Below, one piece after another: positions 46,522 through 58,547 of a stretch of DNA of 64,000 bases. Position 1 is the first letter of the stretch; the number at the start of each line of letters is the position of its first letter. The stretch is from Herpetosiphonaceae bacterium (GTDB lineage Bacteria > Chloroflexota > Chloroflexia > Chloroflexales > Herpetosiphonaceae): assembly GCA_013538855.1 (NCBI GenBank), contig JABXJS010000133.1, forward strand, positions 20,305-84,304, in the 5' to 3' direction. A program made the translations under genes and the position numbers. The notes under the pieces are model-generated. The model had not been told where the DNA came from. It was given only the letters and a program-made list of their open reading frames with translations, and made no database searches.

Positions 46522-47589
46522 ATGGATGCAGAGTGGCTAAAGCATGTAACTATTCTGGTTGTTGATGATCAAGAGGCCAACGTTGTGCTGCTGAAGCGCC
46601 TGCTTGAGCAGCACGGCTTTAACAATGTGCGCACAACCACAAATGCCCACACCGCGCTGGAGTGGATGCGCACCCAGCTGCCCGATATTGTCCTGCTTGA
46701 CCTGATGATGCCCAATATCGATGGCTTTATGGTCTTGGAGGAGCTCCAGGGGTTTGTGCCCGAGGATGAGTACCTGCCAGTGGTTGTCCTAACAGCCGAT
46801 ACGACCTCGAACTCGCGGCGGCGGGCGCTGCACCTCGGCGCACGTGATTTTCTCTCGAAGCCGTTCGACTCGGTCGAGGTGGTGCTGCGCATTCGCAATC
46901 TGCTGCAAACCCGCTGGCTGCACGTGCAGCTGCAACATCAAAATATGCACCTAGAGGAGCAGGTGCGCCAGCGCACGCTGGAGCTAGAGCAGGCCCGTGA
47001 CGAGATCCTCTCGCGCTTGGCGCGCACTGCGGAGTACCGCGACGACGATACCGGCCGCCACACGCAGCGCGTTGGCTCCATGGCTGAGCGCATCGCGCAC
47101 AAGCTCGGCCTAGAGCAGCAGTTCTGCCAGCGCCTCGGCCGCGCCGCGCTGCTGCACGATATTGGCAAGATCGGCATCCCCGACCGTGTGCTGCTCAAGC
47201 AGGGCCGCCTCACCGATGAAGAGTACACGCTGATCAAAACCCATACGCAGATCGGCGGCGAGCTGCTGTCCGCTAGCACGTTTCCGCTGCTGGCCCTGGC
47301 CTGTGAGGTTGCCATGACCCACCACGAGCGCTGGGATGGCCGCGGCTATCCCAACGGGCTACGCGGCGCGGCCATCCCGCTGGCCGGCCGCATCGTCGCC
47401 GTCGCCGATACGTTCGACGCCCTGACCCACGCCCGCCCCTACAAGGAGGCTTGGCCGCTTGAGGCCGCCGTTGAGGAGCTGCGCCAGCACGCCGGCAGCC
47501 AGTTCGACCCCGCTGTGGTTGCGGCCTGCCTGCAGGTGCTGGTCGATGATGGCCGCCTAGACCCCGATCTATTCGCTGCAACCCTCTAG
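46522..47589 (+). CDS. Response regulator with HD-GYP domain (c-di-GMP phosphodiesterase)
   Basis: A 355-residue protein. A receiver domain (about 10-130: [11 protein letters not shown], Asp in [11 protein letters not shown], Lys in FLSKPFD) is followed by a short coiled coil and an HD-GYP domain. Catalytic motifs [10 protein letters not shown] and [14 protein letters not shown] are intact, so c-di-GMP hydrolysis is likely, controlled by phosphorylation. The ATG at 46522 fits the receiver start; GGAAGCG is a fair ribosome site. The open frame upstream of it, from 46282, is not preceded by one. The hybrid kinase begins 16 bases later and could phosphorylate it. Confidence 0.93.
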   Translation: MDAEWLKHVTILVVDDQEANVVLLKRLLEQHGFNNVRTTTNAHTALEWMRTQLPDIVLLDLMMPNIDGFMVLEELQGFVPEDEYLPVVVLTADTTSNSRRRALHLGARDFLSKPFDSVEVVLRIRNLLQTRWLHVQLQHQNMHLEEQVRQRTLELEQARDEILSRLARTAEYRDDDTGRHTQRVGSMAERIAHKLGLEQQFCQRLGRAALLHDIGKIGIPDRVLLKQGRLTDEEYTLIKTHTQIGGELLSASTFPLLALACEVAMTHHERWDGRGYPNGLRGAAIPLAGRIVAVADTFDALTHARPYKEAWPLEAAVEELRQHAGSQFDPAVVAACLQVLVDDGRLDPDLFAATL

Positions 47590-47604
47590 CTGAGCGAGGA
47601 ACCC

Positions 47605-50467
<2,863 letters not shown>

Positions 50468-50487
<20 letters not shown>

Positions 50488-51424
50488 TCAGTGGCTGCGG
50501 CTCGGCGTAGAGCGCGCAGCAGTTGCGGCCTGCATTCTTGGCGGCATATAGCGCCTGGTCCGCCTGACTCAGCAGCCGATTGATGATGCTGTGCACTGGC
50601 TCGTCGGTGCTGCTGCCTGGCTCGAGCACGGCAATGCCGATGCTGGCGCTTAGCTCACTGCTGGGCAGCGCGTGGTCGAGCTGCTGGCCGCCGATGGCGC
50701 GGCGGATGCGCTGGGCGGTGGCGATGGCGGCGCTGCTGTTGGCTCCTGGCAGCAGCACCAGCATCTCCTCGCCGCCCCAGCGTGCCGTGGGGTCGCTTGT
50801 GCGCACAGTCTGCTGAATCTGCTCGGCGATCAGCCGCAGCGCCTGATCGCCGACGGTGTGGCCATGCTGATCGTTGATCTGCTTGAAATGGTCGAGGTCG
50901 AGCAGCAGCAGACTCAGCGGCTGCTGCTGGCCCTGGGCGCGCTGCACAAGCAGGTTAAGCTGCTCTAGCGCCGCCGAGCGCTGCAGCAGCCCGGTCAGTT
51001 GATCGTAGGTGGCCTGGATGTAGAGCTGGTCGCTCATGGCCAGCAGCCGCTGCTCTAGGGCCACGATGCGCTGGCCAATCTTGACGCGCGCGGTTAGCTC
51101 GGGCAGGTTGAACGGCTTGGTCAGGTAGTCGTCGGCTCCAGCCTCTAGGCCCTTGACTACGTCGGTCTTGCTGTCAAGGTTGGTCAGCAAAATAACGTAG
51201 ATGTAGCGCGGGAAGTTGGCCGCGCGAATCTGCTGAATGAGGTTCAGGCCATCCATGAGCGGCATCAGCCAGTCAGTGATCACCAGCGGGATGGGGTTGG
51301 CCTGCAGGAGTTCCCAGGCCTCCTTGCCATTGACGGCCTCGATTACATGGAGGCCCATCTGAACTAGCCGCGCTTGGAGCAGGCGGCGCGTGACAAAATC
51401 GTCGTCAACTATCAGTACTTGCAT
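50468..51424 (-). CDS. Response regulator diguanylate cyclase (REC-GGDEF)
   Basis: A 318-residue protein of PleD/WspR type. The receiver has LIVDDDFVTR, Asp in VITDWLMPLMDG and Lys in YLTKPFN. A linker helix leads to a GGDEF domain with DLDHFKQINDQHGH and the active-site RWGGEEM (GGEEM variant). The inhibitory I-site RxxD is also present (RTSD just before it). It makes c-di-GMP when phosphorylated. I chose ATG 51424 (MQVLIVDDD); the open frame further upstream lacks a ribosome site. The gene faces the HD-GYP/hybrid kinase pair, and the 3' ends overlap by 20 bases. Confidence 0.93.
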
Positions 51425-51586
51425 GAGTTTCGCCCTTCTTCGATGTGCTGCTGTTATGGTTGCGCAAAATAGGGCAGAATGCAAGCTGCTTTAAGGGTGA
51501 TCGCTGGCCGCCGCAACGGGTTATGCTGTGGATGGACCAGCAGCGGCCTGGGCTGCTTGCGCGGCTGACCGCTGCTGGTTGCGCTC

Positions 51587-52447
51587 CTAGCCGTTGATGA
51601 CTTTGCCGCCGTTGGGGTGCAGCGTCTGGCCCGAGATGTAGCTCGAGTCGCTCGCCGCGAGGAACACGTAGCACGGCGCGACTTCATCCGGCTGCCCAGC
51701 GCGCTGCATCGGCACATCGCTGCCAAACGTGGCCACATCCTCGGCTGGAAAGGTCGAGGGGATCAGCGGTGTCCAGATCGGGCCAGGCGCGACGGCGTTC
51801 ACACGGATGCCTTGCTCAACGAGATTCAGCGCTAGCGAGCGTGTAAAGGCCACAATCGCCCCTTTGGTCGCCGAGTAGTCCAGCAGCATCGGGCTGCCCT
51901 GGTAGGCGGTGATCGAGGCGGTGTTGATGATCGCGCTGCCCTCGTGCAGGTGCGGCAGCGCCGCCTTGGTCATGTAGAACATGCCGAAGATGTTGGTGCG
52001 AAAGGTGCGCTCAAGCTGCTCGGCGCTGATGTCGGTGAGCGCCTGCTGCGGGTGCTGCTCGCCGGCGTTGTTGACCAGAATGTCCAGCCGCCCCAGCTCG
52101 CCCACGGTCTGCTCGACCACCGCCTGACACCAGTTTTCGTCGCCGATGTCGCCAGCAAAGGCGAGGCAGCGCTGGCCCTCTTTTTCCACCAGCGCCTGGG
52201 TCGCATTGGCGTCTTTTTCCTCCTCCAGATAGGTGATCGCCACGTCCGCGCCCTCGCGCGCAAAAAGTATCGCCACCGCGCGCCCAATGCCGCTGTCGCC
52301 GCCAGTGATCAGCGCCACCTTGCCCTGGAGCTTGTTGGCCCCCGCGTAGTTGGGCGCGTCGTACTCTGGCTCTGGGCGCATAGGGTCGTTGCGCCCTGGC
52401 TGCTGGTCCTGGTGCTGCGGTGGCCGCTGCTGCTTGCTGTCTGCCAT
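51587..52447 (-). CDS. SDR family oxidoreductase, YghA/glucose 1-dehydrogenase-like
   Basis: A 286-residue classical SDR with an extended N-terminus rich in Gln, Arg and Pro (first 40 residues), seen in the YghA/GsiB general-stress subfamily. GGDSGIGRA (coenzyme), NNAGEQ, S in NTASITAYQG, and YSATKGA provide the catalytic residues. NADP(H) use is possible from the following residues. Such proteins are often induced by osmotic or oxidative stress. The ATG follows AGGAGG. The gene precedes the divergent DUF2267 gene, with a 17-bp inverted repeat between them. Confidence 0.88.
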   Translation of the reverse strand: MADSKQQRPPQHQDQQPGRNDPMRPEPEYDAPNYAGANKLQGKVALITGGDSGIGRAVAILFAREGADVAITYLEEEKDANATQALVEKEGQRCLAFAGDIGDENWCQAVVEQTVGELGRLDILVNNAGEQHPQQALTDISAEQLERTFRTNIFGMFYMTKAALPHLHEGSAIINTASITAYQGSPMLLDYSATKGAIVAFTRSLALNLVEQGIRVNAVAPGPIWTPLIPSTFPAEDVATFGSDVPMQRAGQPDEVAPCYVFLAASDSSYISGQTLHPNGGKVING

Positions 52448-52589
52448 TGACTCCTCCTTCTAGCTGATGCCCGCGCTCCTTAGCCGCCTGGCCGCCGTCA
52501 CGCGGGCGCTTTTGCACTTGCAGCAGTATGGCGCTGCCTGCGCTGGGCCGCACGCCAAGCTGGCGCATCGACCGTTAGCTGTGTCTGTT

Positions 52590-52636
52590 AGCAACTCCTG
52601 GGCCATTCGCTGCGGCCTCATGGCCCAGGAGTTGCT
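52590..52636. promoter_or_regulatory. 17-bp perfect inverted repeat upstream of DUF2267 gene
   Basis: AGCAACTCCTGGGCCAT (52590-52606) and ATGGCCCAGGAGTTGCT (52620-52636), 13-nt loop. It ends 41 bases before the start at 52678. It could be an operator, a stable leader hairpin, or the scar of a transposed element. There is no T tract. Confidence 0.65.
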
Positions 52637-52677
52637 TGCATGCTTAGTAGAATTCAACGCGCAAAGAGGAGGTCATA

Positions 52678-53358
52678 ATGGCTACAGAACGAGATAAAAC
52701 CCCCCAAGCTGAGCAGCCCGACCGCTTGGCTAGCTCGGCGCGCTCAGAGGCCCGCCAGGAGCTAGAGAACGAGGGTAATCCGCAGGGCGCAGCTGTGTTT
52801 ACCAAGGGCGATAATGCGCCCACCTTCAATCAAACGGGCCTACCCTACGACACCACCGAGATGAACCGCCAGGCCCACGAGCCGGACGGCGGCGCGGACA
52901 AGCCCGGCGGTGACGGCGCGACGCCGCTCTCCGCTGAGCGTATGCCCTTCCTCGATGATCTGGTCAAGTCGGGCCACTTTGGCGATCGCGTGACGGCGGC
53001 CCACTGGGCCAAGGCGGTCTTCAATGTGCTGCGCGCCCGCGCGCTTGATGCCGATCCCGATACGTTCTCGAACGAGCTGGCGCAGGTTGTGCGCGTCGGC
53101 GAGGCTCCTGCCGTGCAGGTCGAGGAGATGATGTGGGGCGGCGATTTTATCAAGCGCTGGTCACGGATGCTCAACGCCCTGCAGCAGCCCACCAAGCAGC
53201 AGTTCCTGCGCGATGTCGCTCAGGCCGCCAGCTCCGACGCCGCTGACCCGTGGGTTGAGGATGCAGTGTACAACGTGCTCGGCGCGATTAAGTCGCGCAG
53301 CGATTCGGTCGACCCGTCTAACCTCGGCGAGCTACAGTCCATCTGGCAGCAGGCGTAG
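52678..53358 (+). CDS. DUF2267 domain-containing protein
   Basis: A 226-residue soluble protein. The first about 85 residues are a charged, low-complexity, Gly/Asp/Glu/Gln-rich region; the C-terminal part (from about residue 88) matches DUF2267: FLDDLVKSGHFGDRVTAAHWAKAVFNVLRARALDADPDTFS (parts). The family is of unknown function and is common in stress-related loci. AGAGGAGG precedes the ATG. The next gene, YihY/BrkB-like, follows after 24 bases, so both are likely in one transcript. Confidence 0.75.
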   Translation: MATERDKTPQAEQPDRLASSARSEARQELENEGNPQGAAVFTKGDNAPTFNQTGLPYDTTEMNRQAHEPDGGADKPGGDGATPLSAERMPFLDDLVKSGHFGDRVTAAHWAKAVFNVLRARALDADPDTFSNELAQVVRVGEAPAVQVEEMMWGGDFIKRWSRMLNALQQPTKQQFLRDVAQAASSDAADPWVEDAVYNVLGAIKSRSDSVDPSNLGELQSIWQQA

Positions 53359-53382
53359 GCGGCGGGCGCAGGGAGGCAATCT

Positions 53383-54507
53383 ATGAGCTGGAACGATAGC
53401 TGGAGCTTTTTAAAGCAGACGTTTAGCGAGTGGAGCGAGGATAAGGTTCCGCGCCTGGGCGCAGCACTCGCCTACTACACCGTGTTTTCGATTGCGCCCC
53501 TGCTGCTCATCGCCATCGCGATCGCGGGCCTCGTCTTCGATCCGAGCACGGTGCGCGATCAGCTGAACGCGCAGCTTGGCGACTTCATCGGCCCGTCGGG
53601 CGCGTCGGCCATCCAGGCGCTGCTGGAGAGCGCCAGCAAGCCGAGCTCGGGCATCATCGCCACGATCATCGGCGCTGTTACGCTGCTCTTCGGCGCGTCT
53701 GGCGTGTTTGGGCAGCTCAAGGACGCCCTCAACACGATCTGGGATGTGGAGAAGAAGCCCGGCGGCGGCATCTGGGGCTTTATCAAGGACCGCTTTCTGT
53801 CGTTTACGATGGTGCTCGGCATCGGCTTTTTGCTGCTGGTGTCGCTGGTGGTCAGCACGGTTATCCAGGCGCTTCAGTCGTATTTGTTCACTGGCAGCTG
53901 GAGCTTTCTGGTCACGCTGGTGAACATTGTAGTGTCACTGGCGATCATCACGCTCTTGTTTGCCCTGATCTTCAAGGTGCTGCCTGATGTCGAGATCGCC
54001 TGGCACGATGTCTGGATCGGCGCATTTGTCACGGCGGCGCTGTTTACCGTCGGCAAGTATGCGATCAGCCTCTATGTTGGCCGTGCCGCCCCCGAATCGT
54101 CGCTGAGTGGCGTGGGCGCGCTGATCGTGGTGCTGCTGTGGGTCTACTATTCGGCACAAATTATGTTCTTTGGCGCTGAGTTGACGCAGGTGTACGCCAA
54201 TCGCTACGGCTCCAAGGTGGTGCCCGACGATGACGCTGTCGCGCTCACCGACGAGCGCCGCGCCGAGCTAGGCATCCCGCGCCAGGAGCAGGTCGAGCGC
54301 CAGGCCCACGCGCAATCCGGCGCACGCCGCAGCGCCAAGCCCAAGCGCCAGGTGCCGCGCCATGTGCTCAATGCCGCGCAGCAGGCCCCGCAGAAGCTCA
54401 CGCTGCGCCGCTTCAAGCAGCTCAAGCGCCAGCGCTACACGGCCGCGCTCGTCGGCTTCTTGGCCGCCCTGTTCTTAGGCGGCTGGCGCGGCTCGAATCA
54501 AAGCTAA
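53383..54507 (+). CDS. YihY/virulence factor BrkB family membrane protein
   Basis: A 374-residue inner membrane protein with six or so hydrophobic segments. Starts with WSFLKQTFSEWSEDKVPRLGAALAYYTVFSIAPLLLIAIAIAG (parts), the family opening, followed by the conserved SGVGALIVVLLWVYYSAQIMFFGAELTQVYA near the C-terminal end of the membrane part. A basic cytosolic tail of about 100 residues (Arg, Gln, Lys-rich) is longer than in E. coli YihY. The role is unknown; in some bacteria it has been linked to serum or stress tolerance. It is coupled to the DUF2267 gene. Confidence 0.92.
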   Translation: MSWNDSWSFLKQTFSEWSEDKVPRLGAALAYYTVFSIAPLLLIAIAIAGLVFDPSTVRDQLNAQLGDFIGPSGASAIQALLESASKPSSGIIATIIGAVTLLFGASGVFGQLKDALNTIWDVEKKPGGGIWGFIKDRFLSFTMVLGIGFLLLVSLVVSTVIQALQSYLFTGSWSFLVTLVNIVVSLAIITLLFALIFKVLPDVEIAWHDVWIGAFVTAALFTVGKYAISLYVGRAAPESSLSGVGALIVVLLWVYYSAQIMFFGAELTQVYANRYGSKVVPDDDAVALTDERRAELGIPRQEQVERQAHAQSGARRSAKPKRQVPRHVLNAAQQAPQKLTLRRFKQLKRQRYTAALVGFLAALFLGGWRGSNQS

Positions 54508-54511
54508 GCCA

Positions 54512-55100
54512 CGGTCGTAAACACAAAAACGCAGCGCTGTGGATCACCGCAGCGCTGGTTTGCATGCGCCGGACTGGCCGCTGCTGATCACGCTGCAGAC
54601 ACGACAGCCGATCAGGCGGGCCGGATGGCAGCGGGCGTGATTTTCACATACCGTCGCTGTATGTTGAGGATGGCTAGCCGTGCAGGCTGCGCGCTCGGCG
54701 TGGTGCAGTGCTCGCGTGGTGCTAGGTTGGCGCACAGATGCGCGCCGTGCCACAGCGCAGCGGTGATGCCGCCCGCCCGTGGCTGCGCGCCGAACGGCCT
54801 CGCCGCACTGTGCAGCGGTCGTAAACACACAACGCAGCGCTGTGGATCACCGCAGCGCTGGTTTGCATGCGCCGGACTGGCGGCTGCTGATCACGCTGCA
54901 GACGCTTCAGCCGATCAGGCGGGCTGGATGCAGCAGGCGTGATTTTCACAAACATCGCTGTATGTTGAGGAGGGCTAGCCGTGCAGGCTGCGCGCTCGGT
55001 GTGGTGCAGTGCTCGCGTGGTGTGCGGTTGGCGCACAGTTGCGCGCCGTGCCACAGCGCAGCGGTGATGCCGCCCGCCCGTGGCTGCGCGCCGAATGGCC
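54512..55100. repeat. Tandem duplication of a ~300-bp non-coding segment
   Basis: Segment A (54512-54815) and segment B (54816-55100) are about 90 % alike by eye, with a 304-bp period shrinking to about 301. Each begins CGGTCGTAAACACA and contains CAGCGCTG-10-CAGCGCTG (54532-54557 in A), which acts as a terminator hairpin with TTTTTGTGTTT on the minus side, and ends GGCTGCGCGCCGAA. Open frames in it lack ribosome sites. After 55100, up to 55329, no element is recognised. The whole gap (54508-55329) is thus mostly this repeat. Confidence 0.9.
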
Positions 55101-55329
55101 GTTGCTATCGCCCACAGTTGATGGTGCACTGGTGCAGAGCCGTGCAGCGCTGATTGAGGTGTAGGGTTGCCGCTGGTGGACACAAGCGGAGCATGGGCGT
55201 CAACTCTCATCTGGCGCTCATCCTTGCGCAGCGTGCGGGCCAGCACTTGTGGCACACAGACTGCTCGGTAATGGTTTACAACGCAGGGGAGACTGAGGAG
55301 AGGTCTGGCATTAGCAAGAGGAGGAATGA

Positions 55330-55830
55330 ATGAAACTCGAATCACTCAAACAGCTGTATCTCGATGAGCTACGCGACGCCTACAGCGCCGAGGATCAGAT
55401 CACGAAGGCCCTGCCCAAGATGATCGACGCCGCCTCATCGTCACAGCTTAGCTCTGCCTTCCAGGAGCACCTCGATCAGACCAAGCGTCAGATGGAGCGC
55501 CTGGAGAAGATTTTCGCCATGCACAGCGAAAGCCCCAAGGGCAAAACCTGTAAAGGCATGGAGGGCATCATCAAGGAGGGCGAGGAGTTTATTAAGAGCC
55601 GCGGCGACGACGCCACCCGCGATGCGGCGCTGATCTCAGCCGCCCAGCGCGTGGAGCACTACGAGATTGCCGCCTACGGCACGCTGCGCACCTATGCGCG
55701 CATGCTCAATGATACCGAGGCCGTGACCCTGCTGCAGCAGACGCTTGATGAGGAGTCGAACACGGATGAGAAGCTCACGCGTCTCGCCGAAAGTTCGATC
55801 AACCAGCAGGCCAAGGCCGCCGGTCGCTAA
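55330..55830 (+). CDS. YciF-like ferritin-fold protein (DUF892)
   Basis: A 166-residue four-helix bundle protein. Starts MKLESLKQLYLDELRDAYSAEDQITKALPKM (parts), the DUF892 signature, and has ferritin-like Glu/His pairs: QLSSAFQEHLDQTKRQMERLEKIF, and later AQRVEHYEIAAYGTLRTYA and EESNTDEKLTRLA. Such YciE/YciF proteins bind two metals in a diiron-like site and are induced by stress. AAGAGGAGG precedes the ATG. It has its own transcript, ending in the hairpin at 55856. Confidence 0.95.
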   Translation: MKLESLKQLYLDELRDAYSAEDQITKALPKMIDAASSSQLSSAFQEHLDQTKRQMERLEKIFAMHSESPKGKTCKGMEGIIKEGEEFIKSRGDDATRDAALISAAQRVEHYEIAAYGTLRTYARMLNDTEAVTLLQQTLDEESNTDEKLTRLAESSINQQAKAAGR

Positions 55831-55855
55831 CGCGCGCTGCTGTGTGCTTTTGGTC

Positions 55856-55888
55856 AGCGCCGCCATCCCAATGCGGGATGGCGGCGCT
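55856..55888. terminator. Bidirectional hairpin terminator
   Basis: AGCGCCGCCATCCC (55856-55869) and GGGATGGCGGCGCT (55875-55888), 5-nt loop, between the convergent stops of the DUF892 gene (55830) and the lipoprotein hydrolase gene (55895). It is a perfect 14-bp stem; CTGTTTAG follows on the plus side. Confidence 0.85.
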
Positions 55889-55894
55889 GGCTGT

Positions 55895-57292
55895 TTAGTG
55901 CGCCTGAATCCAAGCGGCGATATCGTCGATGACCGGCTGGGCCACGTGGCTGGGCTGATCGTACTCTGCTGGTGAGGGCTGGCCTTCGCCAGCGATGAAC
56001 AGGTGGTTGAGCTTTGGCTCCTGCTTGATCGTGACGTTGGGCTGCTGGCCAAGCGCGTCCTGCCAGATCGCCAGGTCGTCGGCGACGGTCACTTGATAGT
56101 CGCGCTCGCCCTGCAGAATGAGGATGGGCAGCTTGAGCTGCTTGGCCACGGCCACCTGATCATAGTCGCGCAGGTCGATCCAGTAGGCGGCGGGCGTGTT
56201 GAAGGGCAGGTCGCTGGCGGGCGTGTCCATGGTGAGCGTGGGCGACATTGCGAGCGTCGCCTGCTGCTTGAGCTGATCGATCTGCTCCTGCTCAGCGGCG
56301 CTGATGCTGCCGTCGAGCTGCGCCAGATAGATGGTCTGATCGATGATCAGCTGTGGCAGCGGGCGGGCCGGCGCGGCCAGCATCACCATGCCGCTGAGCT
56401 GCTCGTCGGCGCTGGCGATGCGCGGCGCGAGCATGCCGCCGAGGCTATGGCCGATCAGGTAGGTGCGCTCGGGGTTGATCTGCTCCTGCTGGCGCAGGAA
56501 GTCCAGCGCGGCCAGCGTGTCGTCGATCACCTCGGCCTGCACGGTGGCCTGCGCCGGATCGTCGCCGAGGGTGTGATAGATGAAGGTGCGCTTGTCGTAG
56601 CGCAGCGAGGCGATCTGCTGCTCGGCGAGGCCGTGGGCCAGGTCGAGGTAGGGCTTGTTGGGGCCAAATGCTCCGTTGCGGTCGCTGGGGCCAGAGCCTT
56701 GAACGATGACTGCGGCGGGGAAGGGTCCGTCGCCTGTGGGCAGCGTGAGCGTGCCGGTGATAATCCATGGCGCTGTGCCGAAGTGTACCTCGATCTCGCG
56801 CCAGGCGTCGCTTGCGCTGGGCGCTGTGGTCGGCGCGGCGCTGGTGGCGCTTGGGCGGAAGTAGAGGCCGCTGATCTGGTTGGCGGCGTTGAAGCTGAGC
56901 TGAATGTCGATGTCGCCCTGCTCGAAGGCGGTTGTGACCACGACGGTATTTTGCTGGCTCGAAAGGCTGACAACATCCTTCTGGCTTTTGAAGCTGCCGA
57001 ACTGGGTTTCGAGCGACTGCCAAATCTGGGCGAGCTGCTCGGTGGTGATGGCGGCGGCCATGGTGCTGTCGAACTTGGCGCTGACAGCGGCGAAGTCGCC
57101 GGCGGCCAGATCGCTGACGATTTGGGCGGCCTGCGCGGTGTGGTCCTGGGGGGCTGTGTCGCCCGCCTCCGGCGTTGGCTGTGGCTCTGGGCTGCTTGGT
57201 GTGGCGCTCGGGGTGGCCGTTGGCGTGCTGCCACCGCAGGCGGCCAGTGCCACCAGCAGAATGAGCAGCAGCGGTGTGATTATCCGTTTCAT
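55895..57292 (-). CDS. Lipoprotein alpha/beta hydrolase with DUF3887-like domain
   Basis: A 465-residue lipoprotein. The lipobox is LVALAAC (Cys about residue 19), followed by a Pro/Thr/Ser-rich linker (about 22-50). Residues about 55-145 form a DUF3887-like domain (AAQIVSDLAAGDFAAVSAKFDSTMAAAIT), often found before this hydrolase. The hydrolase domain (about 165-465) has the oxyanion VIVQGSGPSDRNG, nucleophile elbow IGHSLGGML, Asp in GERDYQVT and His in LNHLFI. It probably acts on an envelope ester or peptide. I chose ATG 57290-57292, giving a proper lipoprotein signal; AAGGAG lies 11 bases before it. Confidence 0.88.
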   Translation of the reverse strand: MKRIITPLLLILLVALAACGGSTPTATPSATPSSPEPQPTPEAGDTAPQDHTAQAAQIVSDLAAGDFAAVSAKFDSTMAAAITTEQLAQIWQSLETQFGSFKSQKDVVSLSSQQNTVVVTTAFEQGDIDIQLSFNAANQISGLYFRPSATSAAPTTAPSASDAWREIEVHFGTAPWIITGTLTLPTGDGPFPAAVIVQGSGPSDRNGAFGPNKPYLDLAHGLAEQQIASLRYDKRTFIYHTLGDDPAQATVQAEVIDDTLAALDFLRQQEQINPERTYLIGHSLGGMLAPRIASADEQLSGMVMLAAPARPLPQLIIDQTIYLAQLDGSISAAEQEQIDQLKQQATLAMSPTLTMDTPASDLPFNTPAAYWIDLRDYDQVAVAKQLKLPILILQGERDYQVTVADDLAIWQDALGQQPNVTIKQEPKLNHLFIAGEGQPSPAEYDQPSHVAQPVIDDIAAWIQAH

Positions 57293-57434
57293 AGGTGTTG
57301 ATACTCCTTCGTTAAACACAGTGCATCCAGCCACAGTGCGGTTTGGATGCACGGATTGAGCATAAATTATACAGCGCAGCGGGCCAGGTTGGCTCCCTCG
57401 TTGGCCGGTTTAGGCGCTGGTTCTCAAGGGCGGG

Positions 57435-58427
57435 CTAGCCTGCGCTGCGCTCCTGCTCGGCAGGCTCCAGCAGGCCGAAGCGGGCGGCGACGTCGGGGGC
57501 GTAGCGTGGCAGGTCGCTGCGCAGCCGCAGCAGGGCGGTATCTTTGAGCTTGCACTCGAGCATGACATCAAACTCTCGCTCGGGCACCTGGCGCATGACA
57601 TTGATAAACTCAAACGGGTTAACATAGTCGGCGTGGTTGGTCCAGCTCGGCGGCTGATAGACGGTCGCGGCCGCGCCAGTCTGCTTATTTTTGCGGCGTG
57701 TGGCCTTCATCTCGGTGCGTGGCGTGGAGAAGTGAATCTTGGGCTGGACGCCGTGCGGCCAGGTGGCGATGCAGGCGCGCAGCGCCTCGGCGACCGGGAT
57801 GCGCTCGCGATCTAAGCACATGTGGTGCTGATAGTCGTAGATCAGCGGCACGCCGGTGTGCTGATGGATGTGCAGAATATCGCCGACGGAGAAGCGCGTG
57901 TCGTCGTTCTCCAGCACCAAACGGCGGCGGACTGGCTCTGGCAGCTGTGTGTAGGCGTGAATGAAGCGCTCGCGGCTGGCGCTGCGGTCGCCGTAGACGC
58001 CGCCGACGTGCAGCACAACGACGGCCTCGGGGCCAAGCGCCATGGCATCGAGGATGGCGGCCTGGGCTGCAAGCTCGCGCACGCTGCGCTGCACAAGGTC
58101 GGCATCGGGGCTGTTGATGATGATGTACTGTGATGGGTGCAGCGACAGCCGCAGGCCCTGGGCGCGCGCGTCTGCGCCAAGCGCGGCCAGCTCGGCGCGG
58201 CACTCGTCGATCTGGCGGTGAAACTGCGGCATATCGGGATGCGTGACGTAGGGCGCGAGGTCCGAACTCATGCGGTACATGCGCACGTCGATGCTGGCGA
58301 GATAGTCGAAAATAGCGCGCAGGTACCCGAGGCTGACCCGCAGGTGTGGGCCGCTCTGGTGGCGGCGGGCGTCGTTGGAGGGCAGGTCGTCGCGCTGCGT
58401 AATTTTAACGGGAAATCCTAGCTGCAT
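57435..58427 (-). CDS. uvsE: UV DNA damage endonuclease (UvsE/UVDE)
   Basis: A 330-residue TIM-barrel endonuclease, which nicks the DNA backbone 5' to UV photoproducts. MQLGFPVKI (family: RLGYPV), SLHPSQYI, VVLHVGGVYGD, LENDDTRFSV and HMCLDRERIP show the metal-ligand His/Glu/Asp segments; HFSTPRTEM occurs near the C-terminal end of the barrel. The chosen ATG (58425-58427) is 5 bases after AAGGTGG; an ATG at 58436 sits on that site. Some family members have longer N-termini, so the start is only likely. The zinc-ribbon gene lies 120 bp upstream on the same strand. Confidence 0.93.
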   Translation of the reverse strand: MQLGFPVKITQRDDLPSNDARRHQSGPHLRVSLGYLRAIFDYLASIDVRMYRMSSDLAPYVTHPDMPQFHRQIDECRAELAALGADARAQGLRLSLHPSQYIIINSPDADLVQRSVRELAAQAAILDAMALGPEAVVVLHVGGVYGDRSASRERFIHAYTQLPEPVRRRLVLENDDTRFSVGDILHIHQHTGVPLIYDYQHHMCLDRERIPVAEALRACIATWPHGVQPKIHFSTPRTEMKATRRKNKQTGAAATVYQPPSWTNHADYVNPFEFINVMRQVPEREFDVMLECKLKDTALLRLRSDLPRYAPDVAARFGLLEPAEQERSAG

Positions 58428-58547
58428 GGCATCCACCTTCTGCTATACACGGCGTTGGCGCACGCTCGCCTGTGCATCAGGGAGTGTGCCACCAACGGAG
58501 CGGGAGCGTCTGTGCGCTCCTACGTCCGCTAGCTGGCGGCGGATTGC

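Noticed and set aside
54544..55345. Minus-strand open frames (94 and 207 codons) in the tandem duplication
   Set aside because: They follow the repeat, contain duplicated Ala/Arg-rich phrases, have no ribosome site and run across a terminator hairpin.
56003..57301. Plus-strand open frame (432 codons) opposite the lipoprotein hydrolase
   Set aside because: Shadow of the hydrolase gene; no start signal, and the opposite strand has a lipobox and catalytic motifs.
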